Shown one piece after another: positions 1 to 7,885 of a stretch of DNA of 40,905 nucleotides. The notes under the pieces are model-generated. The model made no database searches, was not told where the DNA came from, and was given only the letters and a program-made list of their open reading frames with translations. Made by a program: the position numbers and the translations under genes. Location of the stretch: NCBI GenBank assembly GCA_020723465.1, contig DYIW01000003.1, positions 9,682-50,586 of the forward strand. Reading direction: 5' to 3'. Each line of letters starts with the position of its first letter. The stretch's first letter is position 1. The DNA comes from Phycisphaera mikurensis (lineage in GTDB: Bacteria; Planctomycetota; B15-G4; JADJEK01).

Positions 1-731
1 TCCTGTTCGTTTCCCGCCGCCGACCAGCCCGGGCCGGTGAGCAGCGGATCGACGAACAACGGCGCGACCGCGCCGCGGTCGTCGATGATCAGGTCGATGG
101 CGCCGTTCGTCCAGCGCATGTGCGCGTCGAGGCGCACGCCGCGCGCGTCCCGCACCTCGAGGCCTCCATAGATGAGCACGGCGCGCCCCGCACCGTCGAG
201 AAACTCGATCCGGTCCGCCGCGGGCCGCGCCGAGAGGTCGGTCCCGACCGCGACGCGCAGCACCAGGTCGCCCTCCCCTGGCGGCGGCGACGGCCACAGG
301 AAGCCCTGCTTCAGGCCGCGTTCCCCGTTCTCGTACCATTCGATCAGGCCGTCCGGCCGCGCGAGCTCGACGCGCTCCCCTTGCACGCGCGGCGCGGCCT
401 GCGCCGCCGGCGGCAGCAGGCCGCCGCGCCCAGTCGCGGCGAGGCGCAGCGACAGCAGGAAGTCCGCGCCCACTGCGCGGCGCGGTTCGACCACCACTCC
501 CCCGGACGCGAAGCGCGCACGAAAGCCCTGGGCGCGGTTCGGCGCCTGCAGCGAACCGCTGGCGTCATCGCAGGGCAGGTACTCGCTGCGGGCGATGAAC
601 GCCGCCGCCTGCTCCAACCAGGGCTGGTCGATGCCCGCGGGCGCCTCCTGCCGCAGAAGTTCCTGAGCGCGCGCGCCGCAGAGCGGTGCGACCGTCAGCA
701 TGATGCCAGTCAGGATGTGTCGCGGGCGCAT
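1..731 (-). CDS. Secreted FG-GAP/SBBP-type repeat protein, N-terminal part (cut by window edge)
   Basis: The frame stays open from ATG at 731 to base 1 (243 codons), so the C-terminus is outside the window. It begins with a signal peptide (MRPRHILTGIMLTVAPLCGA, cleavage near ARAQ). The next ~220 residues resemble the conserved N-terminal module of large bacterial FG-GAP or SBBP beta-propeller surface proteins: an APNRAQGFRARF stretch, then VVVEPRRAVGADF, LIEWYENGERGLKQGF and finally LFVDPLLTGPGW, the usual lead-in to the repeats. The repeats themselves are not visible, so the FG-GAP assignment is inference from this leader module. It is the last of four minus-strand genes for exported proteins and is separated from the upstream gene by a terminator-like hairpin. 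Probable role: cell-surface or secreted adhesin-like protein. Confidence 0.72.
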   Translation of the reverse strand, partial: MRPRHILTGIMLTVAPLCGARAQELLRQEAPAGIDQPWLEQAAAFIARSEYLPCDDASGSLQAPNRAQGFRARFASGGVVVEPRRAVGADFLLSLRLAATGRGGLLPPAAQAAPRVQGERVELARPDGLIEWYENGERGLKQGFLWPSPPPGEGDLVLRVAVGTDLSARPAADRIEFLDGAGRAVLIYGGLEVRDARGVRLDAHMRWTNGAIDLIIDDRGAVAPLFVDPLLTGPGWSAAGNEQ

Positions 732-768
732 GGCGCGTCTCTTCGCGTTCGGCTCCCCGGAAGGAAGG

Positions 769-801
769 GGAAGGGGCGGAGCGCTCTGCCCCGCCCCTTC
801 C
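769..801 (-). terminator. Hairpin terminator after the secreted-protein gene
   Basis: Arms 769-779 (GGAAGGGGCGG) and 791-801 (CCGCCCCTTCC) form a perfect 11-bp stem with an 11-nt loop, 17 nt past the stop of the minus-strand gene 819-1820 and before the start at 731. The T-tract on the minus strand is poor (CCTTCCTTCC), so it may be an imperfect intrinsic terminator or an mRNA-stabilising hairpin. Confidence 0.6.
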
Positions 802-818
802 GGGAAGCGGAACGTGAC

Positions 819-1820
819 CTACGAACCGAGGAACGTGCCGTTCAACTGCTTGGCCTTCGACTCCCAGAGGAGGTGGCCGCCGTTGATCGGGCCCGCCGGG
901 CCGGAGGTGATGCTGCCGAGCAGCGCCGGGTTCGGGATCGGCGGGTTGAACGGCGAGTTGGCGACCACGCCGTTGATGCGAGCCCAACCGGTCTCGGCGT
1001 CGTTGATGTTGTTGCAGTCGAGGTCCAGCTCCTCAGGATCGTCCGGGGTGTTGTTGAAGAGGAAGAACTGATCGAAGAGCGGGCTGACGTTCACCAGGCG
1101 CTCGTCAAACCAGCACTTGAAGACCTTGGTCGTCGACAGCGGGAACTCGTTGTCGTTCCACACGTCGAACTGCACCGTGACCAGGGCGTCCGCCGTGCCC
1201 GTCAGGTTGATCAGGGCGAGCTGCGAGCCGGCGAGGGCGATGAACGAGTCGATGTAGAGCGTCTCGGGAATGCCCTCGTACTCGACGCCGTTGAAGTCCA
1301 GCTCCAGGTCGCCGTCAAGGTCCGTGGGCGCGCCGGCCAGCGGGATCGCCTCGAAGGGGATCGCGTTGATCGCGTACATGCCGCCCGAGCCGTTCAAGAC
1401 CAGCTCGGAGCCCATCAGCCAGTTGTGCGACCAGGGAACGCCGAACTGGGTCGGGTTCTGGGCGGAAACCACCAGGTAGCCCTGCTGCTGGCCCGCAGTG
1501 GCGTTGTGGCAGCTCGTGACCACCGACAGGGTGTCGGCCGCGGTGAAGTACTCGATGCGATCGAAGATCGTGCAGCCGAGGGGCTGCTGGGGCTCGGCCT
1601 GATTGTAGATCGTGTTGACGTACTCGTAGTGGACCAGCGTCGCGCCGCCGAGCGGGTTGACGTTGCTGTTGGTCACGCTCACGATCGTGAACCAGCCCTG
1701 GCCGGAGCGCTGCACCGGGAACACGAGGGCGCTGCCCGGGTTGCGGCCGTCGGCCAGGGCGAGCGGGCCGGCGGCGAGGGCCGCCAGAGTGGTCATGCCG
1801 AGAATACGGGTGAACTTCAT
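819..1820 (-). CDS. Secreted protein of unknown function
   Basis: 333 residues. The ATG at 1820 is chosen because it starts a clean signal peptide (MKFTRILGMTTLAALAAGPL, cleavage near ALA) and is preceded at 8-nt spacing by AGGAGA. Upstream codons in the same frame lack secretory character. The mature protein is rich in Asn, Gly, Thr and aromatics and contains GWFTIVSVTNSN, a pattern I associate with uncharacterised exported proteins of planctomycete-like genomes. It has no recognisable catalytic motif, no transmembrane segment after the signal and no C-terminal sorting motif. Several cysteines (near residues 110, 131, 264 and 299) could form disulfides. The gene has its own 5' region with two inverted repeats, so it is probably an independent and possibly well-expressed unit. 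Function not recognised. Confidence 0.8.
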   Translation of the reverse strand: MKFTRILGMTTLAALAAGPLALADGRNPGSALVFPVQRSGQGWFTIVSVTNSNVNPLGGATLVHYEYVNTIYNQAEPQQPLGCTIFDRIEYFTAADTLSVVTSCHNATAGQQQGYLVVSAQNPTQFGVPWSHNWLMGSELVLNGSGGMYAINAIPFEAIPLAGAPTDLDGDLELDFNGVEYEGIPETLYIDSFIALAGSQLALINLTGTADALVTVQFDVWNDNEFPLSTTKVFKCWFDERLVNVSPLFDQFFLFNNTPDDPEELDLDCNNINDAETGWARINGVVANSPFNPPIPNPALLGSITSGPAGPINGGHLLWESKAKQLNGTFLGS

Positions 1821-1856
1821 GGAGAAGTCTCCTGTTGCTTTCTTGTGATCTCCCGA

Positions 1857-1885
1857 GGGAGTTTTCCTACACGTGAAAAACTCCC
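1857..1885 (-). promoter_or_regulatory. Inverted repeat in the 5' region of the secreted-protein gene
   Basis: Perfect 9-bp arms GGGAGTTTT (1857-1865) and AAAACTCCC (1877-1885) around an 11-nt spacer containing CACGTG, 36 nt upstream of the ATG at 1820. It lies where a 5' UTR hairpin or an operator would be. An RNA hairpin upstream of a strong ribosome site could stabilise the message. Which role it plays cannot be told from sequence. Confidence 0.5.
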
Positions 1886-1946
1886 CTCGTCGAACGCGGC
1901 ACACGCCGCTGACTTTGGTTGACTTCTTCGAGGGGAGGGTCTAGTT

Positions 1947-1968
1947 CTTGATCGCGGTCGCGATCAAG
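1947..1968. repeat. Near-perfect palindrome, 10-bp arms with a 2-nt spacer
   Basis: CTTGATCGCG (1947-1956), GT, CGCGATCAAG (1959-1968). It lies between the genes ending at 2054 and starting at 1820 (both minus strand). The tiny spacer favours a dimeric protein-binding site over an RNA hairpin, although it could also end transcription from 2054. No T-tract follows on the minus strand. Confidence 0.45.
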
Positions 1969-2053
1969 CGATGAGACTGTCGCGCTGACTCCCTTCTGGG
2001 ACCTTCAGTCCCGAGTGCCTTGGGTCTCTTGGTTCCAGGTTCAGTCGTCCCTC

Positions 2054-2605
2054 TCATCTCCCGATGGGGGGGACGACACTTTTTTCCATAGTGCCGGCGC
2101 GGTCGACGATCTCCTGGTCCATGGCGAAGTACCAGGTCCCGTCCTGCCACTTCCAGCGCAGCTCGAAATCGGATTCCTGCCTGAGCCCGCCCTCGCCCGG
2201 CTGGCGCAGGCCGCTGCGGAAGGCCGCCGGCAGCCGCTCCGGGACGAGCTCGGCGTCGAGGTTCATGCGCACGCTGGCGCTCTGCGTCTTGGCGTCCACG
2301 CTCGTGGCGACGGGTTCGAGCTTCGCCACCTTGAGCACGCCGTGCCCGTAGCTTTCGAGGAACGCGGCGAGATCGACGGCGGTGCGCTGCTCCGGAGCGG
2401 TCATCGCATAGAGCGCGACCCAGTCGTCCGTGAGCCGCAGCCGCACGTATTCGGCGACGCGCGCCGTCAGGGCCTTCTCCGCGCCCTGGAAGGGATCGGT
2501 CTGCCCGGCCGTCCAGTGCAGGGTTCCCAGCATGGCCGCTGCCACCGCGAGCAGGATGCCCGTGCGCCGCAGCCTGCGAACAGTTTCTGATGCCACTCGG
2601 AACAT
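2054..2605 (-). CDS. Small membrane-anchored or exported protein of unknown function
   Basis: 183 residues. An N-terminal hydrophobic stretch (about residues 14-33, TGILLAVAAAMLGTLHW) follows a basic start, consistent with a signal anchor or an uncleaved signal. The remainder is soluble: a helical stretch (AEKALTARVAEYVRLRL), a DDWVALYAMTAPEQR segment and a C-terminal beta-rich part ending WKWQDGTWYFAMDQEI. This pattern of a helix pair followed by strands with a Trp-rich final strand resembles NTF2-like/SnoaL-type folds, but that is a guess. The start lies one base after the stop of the upstream gene (2607), with GGAGGAG at 2612-2618 inside that gene's last codons, so the two are almost certainly translated from one mRNA. 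Function not recognised. Confidence 0.78.
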   Translation of the reverse strand: MFRVASETVRRLRRTGILLAVAAAMLGTLHWTAGQTDPFQGAEKALTARVAEYVRLRLTDDWVALYAMTAPEQRTAVDLAAFLESYGHGVLKVAKLEPVATSVDAKTQSASVRMNLDAELVPERLPAAFRSGLRQPGEGGLRQESDFELRWKWQDGTWYFAMDQEIVDRAGTMEKSVVPPIGR

Positions 2606-2606
2606 G

Positions 2607-3890
2607 CTATGCTCCTCCCGGGATTCGGGTCTTCAACACGCGCACGCCGCTCAATCCAACGACCAGAACCTCGTGCGTGCGGTCTCCGTCAACATCTCCG
2701 GAGGCGAGGTGGATAGCACCGATCGTGTCGGGGATGCGTCCAATGGCGCGGAAATGTCCGGAGGCCTCCGTGGCGAGGACGAGCAGTCCTTTCTTGCCCG
2801 CGACCACGACCTCGGGCAGCCCGTGCCCGTCCAGATCGGCGAAGACCACATCGAAAAGGGCCTCCCCCGCGGGCAGTCCGCTGCCGCACGAGAGCCACGA
2901 GTCCGCGCCCAGCTTCAGCAGTCGCAAGGGCGGATGGTCGGCGCAGACCATGCCGGCGCAGACGATCTCGAGCGCGCCGTCGGCGTCGATGTCGGCCGCG
3001 GCCAGGGCCAGATCCGAGCCGGCGATCTCCGGCTCCGCCAGCTCGACCTTCCACTCCGTCAGGCCGCCTTGGCCGTCGTTCTGCCAGATGCGCGGCCCGA
3101 GCGAGGTGGCGGCAATGAGGTCCAGATCGCCGTCCGAGTCCAGATCCACGAGATCGACCTGCGCGCCGTAGTGCTTGTCCTCGAGCAGGGTGCGCTTGCC
3201 GTCGAAGGAGCCATCTCCCCGGCCCGGGAACCACCACAGCCCGCCCTCGAGCGGCCAGAAGCCCACGGCGGCGAGGTCGAGCTTCCCGTCGCCGTCGATG
3301 TCGCCGAGCGCGACGTCGGCGCAGGTCTTGTCCGCGGGCGTGGCGATGCCATCGGCGGCGAAGGCGCCGGCGCCGTCATTCAAGAAGAGGCACGGCGGCA
3401 CGTCATGACCGGAGAAGGCCAGGTCAAGATCGCCGTCACCGTCGACGTCCCCGAGCGCCGAGCCGCCGTAGCCCATGTCCCGCCTGAGGTCGCCCCGCGC
3501 GTCGTACCAGCTTCCCCGGCCGTCCCCGGTCCACAGCGTGAGCCCTTCCCCGGGCACTTCCTGGGTCCAGCGCCGGATCGAGGCGACGACGTCCGCGTGC
3601 CCATCCTGGTTGACGTCGGCGAGCGCTGGCTTGCCGCGCCAATGGCCGGTCTGCGGCAAGCCGTCGCTCAGCGACGTGACGGGCAGCTCCGCCACGAACA
3701 GCTCGGTCAGGGACGGCGGCGCGGGCGTGCTGGCGCGCGCCGTTTCGTTGTTCCGGGCGGGCTGCGCGGCGGTCTCGCTCGCCTCGGTCCGGGACGTCCG
3801 CCACCAGACGGACGCCGCCCAGAGGATGGCGCCCACGAGCAGCGTCCACTCGAACGCCACGCGCACGCCGGATTTCGCGCTGTTGCTCAT
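2607..3890 (-). CDS. Membrane-anchored FG-GAP (VCBS) beta-propeller protein
   Basis: 427 residues from ATG at 3890. An in-frame start at 4034 is less likely because the added stretch is Arg-rich and precedes the membrane segment. One transmembrane helix lies near residues 12-30 (WTLLVGAILWAASVWW), then a Pro/Ala/Thr linker, then seven calcium-binding FG-GAP/VCBS motifs: DVNQDGHADV, DVDGDGDLDL, DIDGDGKLDL, DLDSDGDLDL, DIDADGALEI, DLDGHGLPEV and DVDGDRTHEV. Seven repeats match a complete seven-bladed propeller, with Asp-rich loops that bind Ca2+ in this family. The last two motifs are degenerate. It is predicted to sit outside the cytoplasmic membrane and mediate binding; no enzymatic residues are evident. 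It is translationally linked to the small exported protein at 2054-2605, a possible partner. Confidence 0.88.
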   Translation of the reverse strand: MSNSAKSGVRVAFEWTLLVGAILWAASVWWRTSRTEASETAAQPARNNETARASTPAPPSLTELFVAELPVTSLSDGLPQTGHWRGKPALADVNQDGHADVVASIRRWTQEVPGEGLTLWTGDGRGSWYDARGDLRRDMGYGGSALGDVDGDGDLDLAFSGHDVPPCLFLNDGAGAFAADGIATPADKTCADVALGDIDGDGKLDLAAVGFWPLEGGLWWFPGRGDGSFDGKRTLLEDKHYGAQVDLVDLDSDGDLDLIAATSLGPRIWQNDGQGGLTEWKVELAEPEIAGSDLALAAADIDADGALEIVCAGMVCADHPPLRLLKLGADSWLSCGSGLPAGEALFDVVFADLDGHGLPEVVVAGKKGLLVLATEASGHFRAIGRIPDTIGAIHLASGDVDGDRTHEVLVVGLSGVRVLKTRIPGGA

Positions 3891-4259
3891 TGCTGTTCTC
3901 GATCCTTCTGGTGCCGCGCGACGGGCGCGGTGCGGCCGCGCTTCCTGCGTGGGTCGAATCTCGCGTGCGCTTGGGTCCAACATCTCTCGCGTGAAGCAGA
4001 ATGCTTCGAGTCTACGAAGACGAGCAAGTAGCACCGGTCAAGCGGTCGTCAATCCGTATCCTGCAAATCGTCCCCGGCGGCGGCGACGCCTGCGCGCCCG
4101 TTGCCCCGGGGCCGCGCCACCCCAAGCGCGGCTCTGTCAACAGCATGCGGGCGCTCGGGCAGGCGTACGCTTGGCCCGAGGCGCGGAAGAGCGCATGATG
4201 GCGGCGCGCGTGCGGCGGGCGGCTCGCCCAAGCCCGCCGTCGGCGAACGGAGCCGAACG
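3891..4259. other. Divergent intergenic region
   Basis: This 369-nt gap separates the minus-strand FG-GAP gene (start 3890) from the plus-strand corrinoid-protein gene (start 4260). On the minus strand TAGACT (4009-4014) resembles a -10 box and TTGACC occurs upstream at a rather long 21-nt spacing. I see no convincing reading frame, RNA gene or strong inverted repeat here. Confidence 0.4.
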
Positions 4260-4892
4260 ATGAAGGACTTGCTGGTTCAGGCCATCACCAGCATGCAAGA
4301 AGAGGAAGCGGTCGCCCTGGCCGCGCACATGCTCGGCGCGGGCGCGCAGGCGCAGACCATCCTCGAAGCGTGCCGCGAGGCCATGTGCATCGTCGGCGAC
4401 CGTTACGAGCGCCGAGAGTACTTCCTGCCCGAGCTGGTGGTCTCGGGCGAAGCGCTCAAGCGCGTCGCCGCGCTCATCCGGCCGGAAGCGCGCCAGGCCG
4501 CGACAGGCGAGCCGCTCGCGCGCATCGTCATCGGCACCGTGGCCGGCGACATCCACGACATCGGCAAGGAGATCGTGGCGTTCATGCTGACGGCCAACGA
4601 GTTCGAGGTGCGGGACCTGGGCGTGGACGTTTCGGCGGGCCGCTTCGTGCACGAGGTCGGGGAGGCGCGGCCGGACATCCTGGCGCTGAGCGGCTTCCTC
4701 ACGCTCGCCTACGACTCGATGAAGCAGACAGTCGCGGCGCTGGGCGCCGCCGGGCTGCGCGACCGGGTGAAGGTCATGATCGGCGGCGCGCCCATGGACG
4801 ACGGCGTGCGCGACTACGTGGGGGCGGACGCCTACGGGCCGGACGCGATGGCCGCGGTGCGCATCGCGCGGCGCTGGTCGGAGGGAGGCTGA
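4260..4892 (+). CDS. Corrinoid (cobalamin-binding) methyltransferase carrier protein
   Basis: 210 residues, the usual size of MtaC/MtbC/MttC-type corrinoid proteins. Residues 1-80 form the helical cap domain (MKDLLVQAITSMQEEEAVAL onward). Residues 88-205 form the B12-binding Rossmann domain with the signature D97-x-H99-x-x-G102, where His99 would be the lower cobalt ligand, then S144 in LSGFLT and the GG pair at 175-176 (MIGGAPM). The ATG at 4260 is preceded by CGGAGC; longer frames upstream add only Arg/Ala-rich sequence. In this family the protein shuttles a methyl group from a substrate-specific methyltransferase to an acceptor enzyme. Its likely partner is the UroD-like gene starting one base after its stop. 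No MtaB/MttB-type substrate methyltransferase or reductive activator is nearby, so the methyl donor is unknown. Confidence 0.92.
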   Translation: MKDLLVQAITSMQEEEAVALAAHMLGAGAQAQTILEACREAMCIVGDRYERREYFLPELVVSGEALKRVAALIRPEARQAATGEPLARIVIGTVAGDIHDIGKEIVAFMLTANEFEVRDLGVDVSAGRFVHEVGEARPDILALSGFLTLAYDSMKQTVAALGAAGLRDRVKVMIGGAPMDDGVRDYVGADAYGPDAMAAVRIARRWSEGG

Positions 4893-4893
4893 C

Positions 4894-6132
4894 GTGAGCG
4901 AGACGCCGGAGGTCCTCTACCGCGAGCGGCAGCAGCGCATCCTGGACGCCGTGGCCCTGAGGAAGCCTGACCGCGTGCCGATCGTCAGCCCCTTCCAGCT
5001 CTTCCCCTACACGTACGCGGGCGTGCCGTTCCGCGAGGCGATGTACGACTACGCCCGGGCGCGAGAGGCCTGCCACAAGTTCGCCGGCGACTTCCAGCCG
5101 GACGCCGATTTCGGCCCGGTCCTCGCCTACCCGGGCAAGCCGCTGGAGACGCTTGGCCTCAAGTGGTTCCGCTGGGCCGGACACGGCCTGCCGGGCCACG
5201 CCGTGTACCAGTTCGTCGAGGGCGAGTACATGACGGCGGACGAGTACGACGAGTTCCTGTACGACCCGTCGCACTTCCTGGCGAGCAAGTGGCTGCCGCG
5301 CTCCTTCGGCGCGCTCGCGGCCTTCTCCGACTTCCCGGCCATGCGCCGCATGATGTGGTTCGGCTGGACCGGGCTGTTCGCCAGCCTTGCGCGCCCGGAG
5401 ATGCGCCAGGCGCTCGCCGCCGCGCTGCAGGCCGGCGAGGAGCTGTCCGAGTGGTTCGCGTCGCTCGCGCGCTACGCGGCCGAGATCAAGGCCAAGGGCT
5501 TCCCGCAGGCCTACGCCGGCTTCTCCTGGACGCCCTTCGACCTGGTGGGAGACACGCTGCGCGGCACGCGCGGCATCATGGGCGACGTTATCCGCCGGCC
5601 CGAGAAGCTCCTCGCGGCCGTGGAGAAGGCCACGCCCATCGCCATCGAGTACGGCCTGGCCGCGGCGGGCGCGGACCTGCCGCTCTGCTGGATCTGGCCG
5701 CACAAGGGCTCGGCCGGCTTCCTCTCGGACCGCCAGTACGCGCGCTTCTACTGGCCCTTCCTGCGCGAAGTCATCGAAGCGCTGGTCGCGCGCGGCGTCA
5801 TTCCCGTGATCTACTTCGAGGGCGACGAGACGCCGCGGCTCAAGCACCTCGCCGAGGTTCCGCCCGGCAAGGTGTGGTTCCACTTCGCCACCATGGACAT
5901 GGCGCGCGCCAAGGAGGTCCTCGGCGGGATCGCCTGCATCTCCGGGAACCTCCCGAGCCACCTGCTGCTCACTGGCACGCCCGAGGACGTGCGCCGCTGC
6001 TGCAGGAGTTTGATCGACACTTGCGGCCGCGACGGCGGCTACATCATGGACACCTCGGTGATGGTCGACGAGGCCCGGCCCGAGAACGTCCGCGCCATGT
6101 TCGACTTCACGCGGGAGTACGGCGTGTACTGA
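4894..6132 (+). CDS. Uroporphyrinogen decarboxylase-family protein (UroD-like, MtaA/CmuA relative)
   Basis: 412 residues, GTG start one base after the corrinoid gene's stop. The length and TIM-barrel motifs match the UroD superfamily branch that partners corrinoid proteins rather than true HemE: ALRKPDRVPI near the N-terminus, GFSWTPFDLV mid-protein, and C-terminal CISGNLPSHLLLTGTPEDV and GGYIMDTS. Methylcobamide:CoM-type relatives bind zinc through His and Cys ligands. Here the segment that often carries a His reads VIPVIYFEGDETPRL and I cannot find a clear H-x-C pair, so the chemistry may differ. C-terminal Cys residues (ACISG, CCRSL, DTCG) remain possible ligands. Inferred role: methyl transfer to or from the upstream corrinoid protein. 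A heme-synthesis role is unlikely. Confidence 0.88.
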   Translation: MSETPEVLYRERQQRILDAVALRKPDRVPIVSPFQLFPYTYAGVPFREAMYDYARAREACHKFAGDFQPDADFGPVLAYPGKPLETLGLKWFRWAGHGLPGHAVYQFVEGEYMTADEYDEFLYDPSHFLASKWLPRSFGALAAFSDFPAMRRMMWFGWTGLFASLARPEMRQALAAALQAGEELSEWFASLARYAAEIKAKGFPQAYAGFSWTPFDLVGDTLRGTRGIMGDVIRRPEKLLAAVEKATPIAIEYGLAAAGADLPLCWIWPHKGSAGFLSDRQYARFYWPFLREVIEALVARGVIPVIYFEGDETPRLKHLAEVPPGKVWFHFATMDMARAKEVLGGIACISGNLPSHLLLTGTPEDVRRCCRSLIDTCGRDGGYIMDTSVMVDEARPENVRAMFDFTREYGVY

Positions 6133-6168
6133 GCGCCGTCACCGCTCCCCAGACGGACATTCAGCACG

Positions 6169-7794
6169 ATGAGGTGGGGCCGGCTTCCAGCAGCGATCGT
6201 GAGAGCCCGCGCGCACACCGCCATCGTCGTGGCTTGCGCCGCCGGGATTGCGCTGCGTCTGTATCAGCTCCCCGGCCAGATCCCGTATGACGACGAATGG
6301 CACGCTCTCGTCAAGGCGCATACGAGCGGCTACGCCGACATCCTCACCAGCTTCGGAATCAACGACTACTCGATTCCGCTCGCCGTGTACTTCAAGCTCC
6401 TCATGGACACCATCGGCATGTCCGATTGGGGACTGCGCGCGCCCTTCCTCCTCGCGGGGGCCGTGACCCCGCTGGTCTTATCCCTGCTTCTGCGGCCGCA
6501 CATCGGGCCGCTCGGCGCCGGCCTCATGGCCTGGCTCCTGGCGGTTTCGCCGCTCCTCGTCTACTTCTCCCGGACCGCACGCCCCTATGCGCTCACGCTC
6601 CTCCTTGGGTTCGCCGCGGTGCTCCTGGCCTACCGCTGGTGGACCACCCGCGGCCGCGCCGCCGCACTGTCCTACGTCCTGCTCGCGGGGCTGACCGCGT
6701 GGCTGCATCTCGTGACGCTCCCGTTCGTCTGCGCCCCACTGCCCGTGTTGTTCCTGCTCTCTGTCTTCGATCGAACAGCGAGCGTCCGCCAGGCGCTCGC
6801 GCGGCTGGTCCCCATCGTCCTCCTGACGCTGCTGTTCTTGCTGGTCCTGCTCGGACCGCCCCTCTACGGCGACTTCCGCGCGATCGCTTTCAAAGCGGCC
6901 CAGGAGCCCATTCCGCTCTCCACCCTGATGGGCGCTCTCGCCGGCATGCTCGGAGCAGAGAACCGGATCGTGACCACGGTTCTCGCCCTCCTGGCCGTCG
7001 CGGGAGTGGTCCGCCTCTGCCACACGGATCGGCGGTTCGCCTGCTACCTCCTTCTCGCAGGACTCGCCCAGTTGCTGGGGCTGTTCGTCGCGCGCCCTCT
7101 CGACGCGCGCTACGTCCTCATCTTCGAGAAGTACTCGCTCCTGGTCCTGCCGATCCTGCTCGTGCTGGTCTCGCTGGGCATCGCGCTGGTGCTGAGCTGG
7201 TTGCGAGCGATCCGGTACGGCCTGGTGCGCGACGTGGTCTTCCTGGGGCTCGCGGTTGTGCTCTTTCAGGCCGGTCCCCTGCCACACCTCATGCAGCGGC
7301 CGAACAATGCGTTGACCCTGGGGCTCGCCGTGCGGATCGGGCTCGGGCTCGATGATCGGGACCTGCTGGCACGTGTTCCCGAGTTCTACCGGCAGCTCGG
7401 GCAGCTCCCACCGTCCAGCGTCACGCTGGTGGAGGCGCCTGCGCGCCTCATCGCGGACCACGTGCCCTTCTACCAGCGTGTGCACCGGCAGCAGATCGTC
7501 ACGGGTGCGGTGACGCGAATGCACCTCTCAGGGGAGCAGACCGACGAATCCGAGCTCGTGCGGGCGCTGAACCTGCCGAGCGTCGTCGATGTTTGCGACG
7601 TACGCGCCATGTTCGCCAGCGGCGCACGGTACCTGGTCTTTCATCCCGATCTGTCCGCCGAGATCCCGTTCGTGCTCCGCGGCGTCAATCCCCGCTATCT
7701 GAGCCAGTGCATCGAGGAGTATCGCGACTTGCTCGGAGATCCTGTCGTCGACGATGGCGCGCTGATCGTCTTCTCCCTTCCCGCCGGCCGGTAG
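6169..7794 (+). CDS. Polytopic GT-C glycosyltransferase (PMT/ArnT-like, family 39-type)
   Basis: 541 residues with about ten hydrophobic segments. After the first transmembrane helix (TAIVVACAAGIALRLYQL) comes YDDEWHALVKA, the acidic first-loop motif of GT-C enzymes, followed by IPLAVYFKLLMDTIG. A second loop carries VYFSRTARPYALTLLLG, also typical of the PMT/ArnT group. The C-terminal ~190 residues after the last helices form a soluble domain. GT-C enzymes transfer sugars from polyprenyl-phosphate donors to lipid or protein acceptors on the outer face of the membrane; substrate cannot be predicted. Start choice is only fair: ATG at 6169 has no clear ribosome site. It lies 36 nt downstream of the UroD-like gene and could be in the same transcript, but no functional link is evident. 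Confidence 0.82.
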   Translation: MRWGRLPAAIVRARAHTAIVVACAAGIALRLYQLPGQIPYDDEWHALVKAHTSGYADILTSFGINDYSIPLAVYFKLLMDTIGMSDWGLRAPFLLAGAVTPLVLSLLLRPHIGPLGAGLMAWLLAVSPLLVYFSRTARPYALTLLLGFAAVLLAYRWWTTRGRAAALSYVLLAGLTAWLHLVTLPFVCAPLPVLFLLSVFDRTASVRQALARLVPIVLLTLLFLLVLLGPPLYGDFRAIAFKAAQEPIPLSTLMGALAGMLGAENRIVTTVLALLAVAGVVRLCHTDRRFACYLLLAGLAQLLGLFVARPLDARYVLIFEKYSLLVLPILLVLVSLGIALVLSWLRAIRYGLVRDVVFLGLAVVLFQAGPLPHLMQRPNNALTLGLAVRIGLGLDDRDLLARVPEFYRQLGQLPPSSVTLVEAPARLIADHVPFYQRVHRQQIVTGAVTRMHLSGEQTDESELVRALNLPSVVDVCDVRAMFASGARYLVFHPDLSAEIPFVLRGVNPRYLSQCIEEYRDLLGDPVVDDGALIVFSLPAGR

Positions 7795-7885
7795 CGCCCG
7801 CGAGCAGAGAGGTGCCGCGCCGCCCCTTCCAACCAGCCGATCTCATGTCAGAATGGCGCGTTCGTGTCCCCGGTGGAGCCTTGGA

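Noticed and set aside
120-1922. 600-codon plus-strand frame over the secreted-protein genes
   Set aside because: It is Arg-rich without domains. The minus strand holds proteins with signal peptides, ribosome sites and recognisable modules.
4035-4259. Coding sequence upstream of the corrinoid gene (starts at 4001 or 4101)
   Set aside because: The translations are Arg/Pro/Ala-rich without motifs, and the corrinoid protein is complete from 4260.
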